NCBI RefSeq assembly: GCF_002443255.2
Contig: NW_019211456.1
Location: 30,625,341 to 30,689,340 of the forward strand
Reading direction: 5' to 3'
Length of the DNA stretch: 64,000 bases
From: Varroa destructor
Taxonomy: Eukaryota; Arthropoda; Arachnida; Mesostigmata; Varroidae
The notes under the pieces were generated by a model. It saw nothing but the letters and a program-made list of their open reading frames with translations, was not told the origin of the DNA and did no database searches. The translations under genes were made by a program, and so were the position numbers. Of the stretch, positions 59,362 through 64,000 are shown piece by piece. Within the stretch, counting starts at the first letter, position 1. Each line of letters begins with the position of its first letter.

Positions 59362-59776
59362 TAGTCTACTAATCAGACAAGAACTACAGAGAAGCTGCGT
59401 ATACGTTGTTCAGACAATAACTAGTGACGAGCTCTAGCATCGCTATTGTATGCAGAGTCCATCCGGTGCTTTTTCAATCTATCGCGCTCCCAAATCCCAC
59501 TAATGCGTATTAATGCAAAGACCGACGGTCGATTAGGGGGAACATTATTAAAACTTAGCGTATTTCAATTTACGGAAATCAACCCTTTTGAGATAGACGT
59601 GGAAAGCTAAGTTCTGGTGTTCTTCTCATTGAAAGTTGGGCATAAAAAAGGTCATGAAACACTAAATTTATTAAAAGTTAAGTTCCTTTCTTTTATATCG
59701 TCTAGTTACACCTGCACAACAGACAAATCCCGCGATATCTGCCAGTTTTATTTCTGTAGTTTAGTAATTGGAAATA

Positions 59777-60046
59777 ATGAAATCATACGCAAAACAATTT
59801 TTAGCTGATCCGGGTACTTCTTTGGCATTGAACTTTGTCCGTCAGGCTTCTAAGCTTATTTTCCGCCATATAAGTCCAGAAAAATCCTCTGGCAAGACAC
59901 TCTTTCTTGTGCGTCGACAGGGTAACATGCAAACTCAGCATACGACGGCTCTGCGTATTTGCGTGGCCATCGATGTTAGTGTTCCTACGTACAAAGCAAT
60001 TACTATTTCGGCACCTAAAACTGTATGTACGACACGTCGGAGATAA
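59777..60046 (+). CDS. Unrecognised 89-codon ATG-initiated ORF
   Basis: The ATG at 59777 opens MKSYAKQFLADPGTSLALNF and continues through a basic middle (about residues 25-50) to a Val/Thr/Arg-rich end, stopping at TAA 60044-60046. A pyrimidine-rich acceptor-like TTTTATTTCTGTAG ends at 59761, 15 nt before the ATG, so this could be a second exon carrying the start codon. The antisense frame (59801-60073) is open too. The protein is not recognised. Coding-like composition is the main support. Confidence 0.25.
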   Translation: MKSYAKQFLADPGTSLALNFVRQASKLIFRHISPEKSSGKTLFLVRRQGNMQTQHTTALRICVAIDVSVPTYKAITISAPKTVCTTRRR

Positions 60047-61214
60047 ATTATAATCTAGTGATACCAATTGCAATTATTCTTGCCGGTAACTCTTTCAAAC
60101 GTTTGGCCCACAACGAACTCGGTTTAGCATAATTCCTATAATCGCTATAATTCTATATAGACACATATACTATAAAAAAAAAAATAATGGTAAGTAACGT
60201 CAGTATAAAACGAAGAACGAGTATACGAAGTATACCGATATACAATTAAGATCGGCGAACGGTGTACATATAGATATTCCTTCAATTCGGTTTACTATTG
60301 CTTCTGCTGATCGATATAATCGAATTGAAATCGTGTAATACAGACTGTTCCCCGCTGTGGCGGTCGTGATTGGCCCGGCGATCAATGAGGCTCGAGAACC
60401 AAAGCAGGTCCGTTGCCCTGATATTCGCAAACTATCTACTTTAGTCCGTTTCCATGAAGCGTTCAGCTGGTTGACTTCGATTCTCAATGAATTATGTATG
60501 CTGTTGATGTGTATTCGGTTCATCTTCGCTAGCGATGATTCAAGAAAGAAGACTGCTACGTTAGCTGACAGCTCGTCGAGGACAGCAACAAAGGAAATCG
60601 TGTCAGTTACTCAATGAAGATCATGAAAAATGTCGTTCTCCATCTGAAAGATCGAAAACTTACGATTGCTTTTCAAGCGAACAAGGTGGATCCGTTAGGC
60701 TGAATCTTCTTTAGCCTCGTGTTATTTTCGAGGGGACTACTGAGGTGAGAGCAGATGACCGTGTCAGATTATTATGTCAAAAAGTTAGAGGTACCGAACA
60801 TACTTAATTCCACTCTTCCAGGGTTCAGGAAGTTACTCACCTGCAAGTGAAATAACAATGTACACAATTAGTATGCTAGTGTGAGACATGATATCGTAAG
60901 AAAAAAATGTCAGAGAAACGTACAAAGGTACAACATTCTCGTATTGCTCTAGATTGATTATGGAATATTGATCGTGATTTCGTCACGATTTTTATGTCAT
61001 CGTAAAACTTTTAGGGAGTTTTGCGAAAGAATAGCTAATTTCGGGGCTTGAATCAGTTAACTCGATCGGTAAGAACCAACGTCCATCGTGTCTTCTTCTA
61101 AGGGCTTTCGACTGGTGTAGAAGTCATAGATCGATAGATATCCCCAGTGTATGGATTTGTTAGTGAATAATAGAGGGTACTAAAAAAAAGACAACTTATC
61201 GTGGAAATTACTAG

Positions 61215-61237
61215 TTCTTCTTCTTCTTCTTCTTCTT
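61215..61237. repeat. (CTT)n microsatellite
   Basis: TTCTTCTTCTTCTTCTTCTT and one further unit. Confidence 0.95.
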
Positions 61238-61379
61238 GCGTCCAGCAGCGTTAGCGTATGGTAGATCAAGATATACGAGCAGTTGGCCTTAAGTTACTCC
61301 TCAATCTCTTGATTTTAAATCGACTTTTAGTTATATAAATCGATTTAAAACCCATATTAGTTTAGGAAAATCAAAGTTA

Positions 61380-61400
61380 TAATAATAATAATAATAATAT
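61380..61400. repeat. (AAT)n microsatellite
   Basis: An AATAATAATAATAATAAT run of about 20 bp. Confidence 0.95.
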
Positions 61401-61947
61401 AAGCAAACAGATAGGTTTAGCTAGCGTTTAGCATATATTATTTAGCCAATCTTACTAGTTTACGGCCAGTTGGAACCCGTCAACCTGAATGTCCACTGCA
61501 GAACTTTGTGTCTGTAAGACTTCTCTTGTTTAATTCTTTAAAGTCCAATGACCACGTTTACCACATAAATTTGGTATTGCCTGCTTGTCTATACAATACA
61601 TATTTTGTGTGTGTGTTTGTGTGTTTTTTGTCCTTCTAATATTCCTGTCGCGTCCAGCGCCATTAGTGTTCATAGCAACGAGTATGGGAGCAGGCAACGT
61701 GCGACGGTGTTTAAAGGGCCATAAATTTGTTGTTGGTATCGTTTCCGGCGGTGTTGTTGTTGTTGCTGTCGATGCCTTCGCGTAACTATAAGGGTTGTTC
61801 TCCTCTTTTTTTTTACAGGCCGTGTAGCGGGTGCTCAACAGCCATTCAGCTAACAATAACCTAGCCACCGAGCTAGCCCCACTACCCAGCTTCCTTCCTT
61901 TAGCCGCTATCGGAGAAGCATTACGGGCTCGCGTGTATCATATTCGT

Positions 61948-61951
61948 TATA

Positions 61952-62000
<49 letters not shown>
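61948..62000. repeat. (TA)n microsatellite, longest in the window, ending in (CA)n
   Basis: About 45 bp of TA dinucleotides with one TG interruption, passing into ACACACAC. Confidence 0.95.
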
Positions 62001-62001
<1 letters not shown>

Positions 62002-63942
62002 GATTCCGTTCAGCCGTTGACTGCCGTAGGTGAGCAGCAAAAGTTCAACGTGTTCAAAGCATCAACAACTTGAATTTCTCTACCTGTCGCATAATTAACT
62101 TGTGTTTTACTCACGATCGTAATTTGGTGTCCTGCACGCGACTACAACTTCGGTGTGCTAGCCAGAACTGAGTGGAGTGAAACAATCAAAGGGCGAACGA
62201 GATGAAAAAATTGGGTCGACCATTAACTGCATTGCTAGGTAGATTGCGGATAAGGCTGTCAGGTCACGTGGGATTACTACTAAGCGAAGGCCAGTGAGAA
62301 CGACAATCGTTCGCAAAATGTTTAAGTTCTAGGGAAAAGACAATTTAACACGAGCGAGGCATATGACCATAAAAACGAAATTCTCTCGATTGAAAGGTGC
62401 CGAGTCAGATATTAGAAAATATATCATGACGAATTGTGATTTAAAATTTCTCTTATTGAGCTATACTTTCTATTTTCATTCAGTCCGATTGTCTATGAAC
62501 GTATAAAGTAAGATCAACTGTTGTGATTTCCGTTTATCTATCAGGAGCAGCGAGGGCTTTCAGTAATAGGGTCATCGCGTTCATCTTGCCTCGATGGGCG
62601 CACCTGCCCAAAAGCCCCATGTATTGACTGACTCCTGATTTGGATATTAGTCCTGTTTGGATCAGAATGCTTACTAGAATGACAGCAACAACCAAAAAGC
62701 TAATTAGTATGGAAGGATTAAATGAACATCCTTTGGCATGGGAAATACTTCTATGAATGCTACAACAGGAATCCCTTCAAAAATTTACTCCCTGAGACGG
62801 AAGACATAGCGATTACATCTAAGGGGCTTTTACAGCTAAATATGTAAACGCCATCAGGAGTCGGTTGATTCTTGCCACAATTTAATACACGCCTTGCATT
62901 TTCAGGCACGTTTTATAGTCTGCAAAAATACGTTTGTTGCGTATAGCTATTTAATGGTACGAAAGAACTGAGCTTGTTAGGATTCATATCATGACGCCTT
63001 ATTTTTATGATATAGTTGTATTGTTTTCACACTGAAACTAAAAGCTTTTCAGCGGCTATGCACTTATAGTTTGTCTTCTGTACCTGGTCTCGGTATGGAT
63101 AGTTCGTCTAAGAGAATCCATAGAATACACTGCGTCACCTATCGCCTTCTTCAAGACACAGAAGCGATTGGAATAAGAGGACCAGATAATTTGGAAAATA
63201 TGGGATAATTGAAATGTTGCCATTGAATAGTGGGCTATCGTCGAGTGACAACCTGATGTATCAGCTGCCGCGCTGCTCATCCACATTCGAGCTCTTCAGA
63301 AACTCAACCTATATGGCAGTACTGACCGTTCCTTGTGTGGACAATACCTTGTTTCGTGGAAAATGCCTTTGATATACATTGCAGGTATGGATACCAACTT
63401 GCAGTGGACCGCCACGCAAGCCGTGTCTCTTTTGTCCGAAACTCATAGCTATACCTGATTTTCACATCACCAGACGATGGTATAGACTGACCATTGTCTC
63501 TCCAACGACAAGAGTGTACTCCAGGTAGGTTTTTTGTTAGCGATGGTTACGCAAAGTGTACTTAGAATATACCACTCCTGTTTTCATTTGTTCTGGACCT
63601 ATCTTTCCGAAGGAACCTAATTTTTCTTTATCTTCACGTTGTCGTTACAATTTTATAATATATGATTCGAAAAATCCCAAATTAAGCTGGCAGAAACGCA
63701 TCGTCCCTTCCCTCTTGGCTCAGAGCCCTCTTGATATAGCAAGTCCTTCTTCATTTTAAAGCTCTGAAGCATAGTCACCTCTCCTGCAATTTCTTATCTA
63801 CCGATTCACGTCCTTAAAATAATCTCACTCACATTGAACCACTGTTTCCATGAGATCTTTTAGTGTTCAACAATATACGATAGATTTTGCTTTCGAGAAA
63901 CAGAGTTCAATCACTGCCGGTTGCCTATCAGCTCTGGGGGAC

Positions 63943-63985
63943 AATAAGAAGTAATTGTCCCTATCAGGGACAATTACTTCTTATT
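63943..63985. repeat. Perfect 20-bp hairpin near the window end
   Basis: The arm AATAAGAAGTAATTGTCCCT (63943-63962), a 3-nt loop ATC, and its exact reverse complement (63966-63985). An almost perfect palindrome of 43 bp. Confidence 0.95.
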
Positions 63986-64000
63986 TTCTAATGACGCTTA

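Larger units (their letters stand above)
60047..64000. other. Stretch without a supported gene, rich in microsatellites
   Basis: Frames of 60-112 codons occur. The 112-codon minus frame (61530-61868) and the + frame at 61585-61785 both owe part of their openness to (TG)n and (GTT)n repeats. An 11-bp inverted repeat TTTTAAATCGA/TCGATTTAAAA lies at 61313-61350. No RNA gene or domain is recognised. Confidence 0.5.

Noticed and set aside
61831..62073. 80-codon + frame with Tyr-Ile repeats
   Set aside because: Most of it is the translation of a (TA)n/(CA)n microsatellite.
1..64000. CRISPR arrays, rRNA genes, complete tRNA genes, operons, prophage
   Set aside because: None of these is recognisable. 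The sequence architecture is eukaryotic and non-coding-rich.

Overview
This is eukaryotic nuclear DNA, not prokaryotic. There are no tightly packed genes, operons, Shine-Dalgarno sites or CRISPR arrays. The longest stop-free run is under 200 codons. The sequence is AT-rich (about 40% GC by eye), with many (TA)n, (TG)n, (CTT)n and (CAG)n microsatellites, homopolymer runs, splice-site-like signals and decayed transposable elements. A run of exactly 100 N at 39057-39156 marks a scaffold gap. The one LINE relic resembles elements I associate with arthropods, especially chelicerates, so a mite- or tick-like arthropod is my best guess. That is inference, not proof.

The best-supported content is mobile-element debris. 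(1) A decayed, frameshifted non-LTR retrotransposon lies on the + strand at about 4383-7166. Endonuclease and reverse-transcriptase fragments appear in the correct order, including a VDDLIIY catalytic-box relic. (2) A tRNA-derived SINE-like family has two copies on + (about 20146-20272 and 45176-45303) that share A-box, B-box and a conserved block downstream. A more diverged copy is likely on - at 50628-50748. Other tRNA-like scraps lie at 25448-25500 and 36527-36562 (both -).

Protein genes are uncertain because exons are short and no similarity search was possible. The most gene-like unit is at 51236-51777 (+): TATA-like box, ATG, hydrophobic leader, GTGAGT donor, 50-nt intron, pyrimidine-rich acceptor, cysteine-rich second exon, stop and ATTAAA. 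It would encode a secreted peptide of 76 residues. Other candidates, all low confidence, are leader-peptide-like starts at 11010 (+), 48985 (+) and 4123 (-), a possible terminal exon next to the gap (39917-40036, +), and several isolated short open frames.

Layout: 1-4380 AT-rich, repeats, one small possible secreted peptide (-); 4383-7166 LINE relic; 7170-20140 mostly non-coding with scattered exon candidates and a GC-rich patch at 18520-18780; 20146 SINE; 20300-22250 little; 22250-23400 CpG-rich patch with competing frames on both strands; 23400-39056 mostly empty apart from an exon-like patch at 31276-31825; 39057 gap; 39157-42115 open frames and exon candidates; 42116-51230 SINEs, hairpins and exon candidates; 51236-51777 candidate secreted-peptide gene; 51780-64000 mostly empty, with two ORFs near 59-60 kb and two perfect hairpins (58236-58281 and 63943-63985). 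The genes do not form a recognisable functional system. The window reads as intergenic or intronic sequence carrying old transposons and a few possible small secreted-peptide genes.
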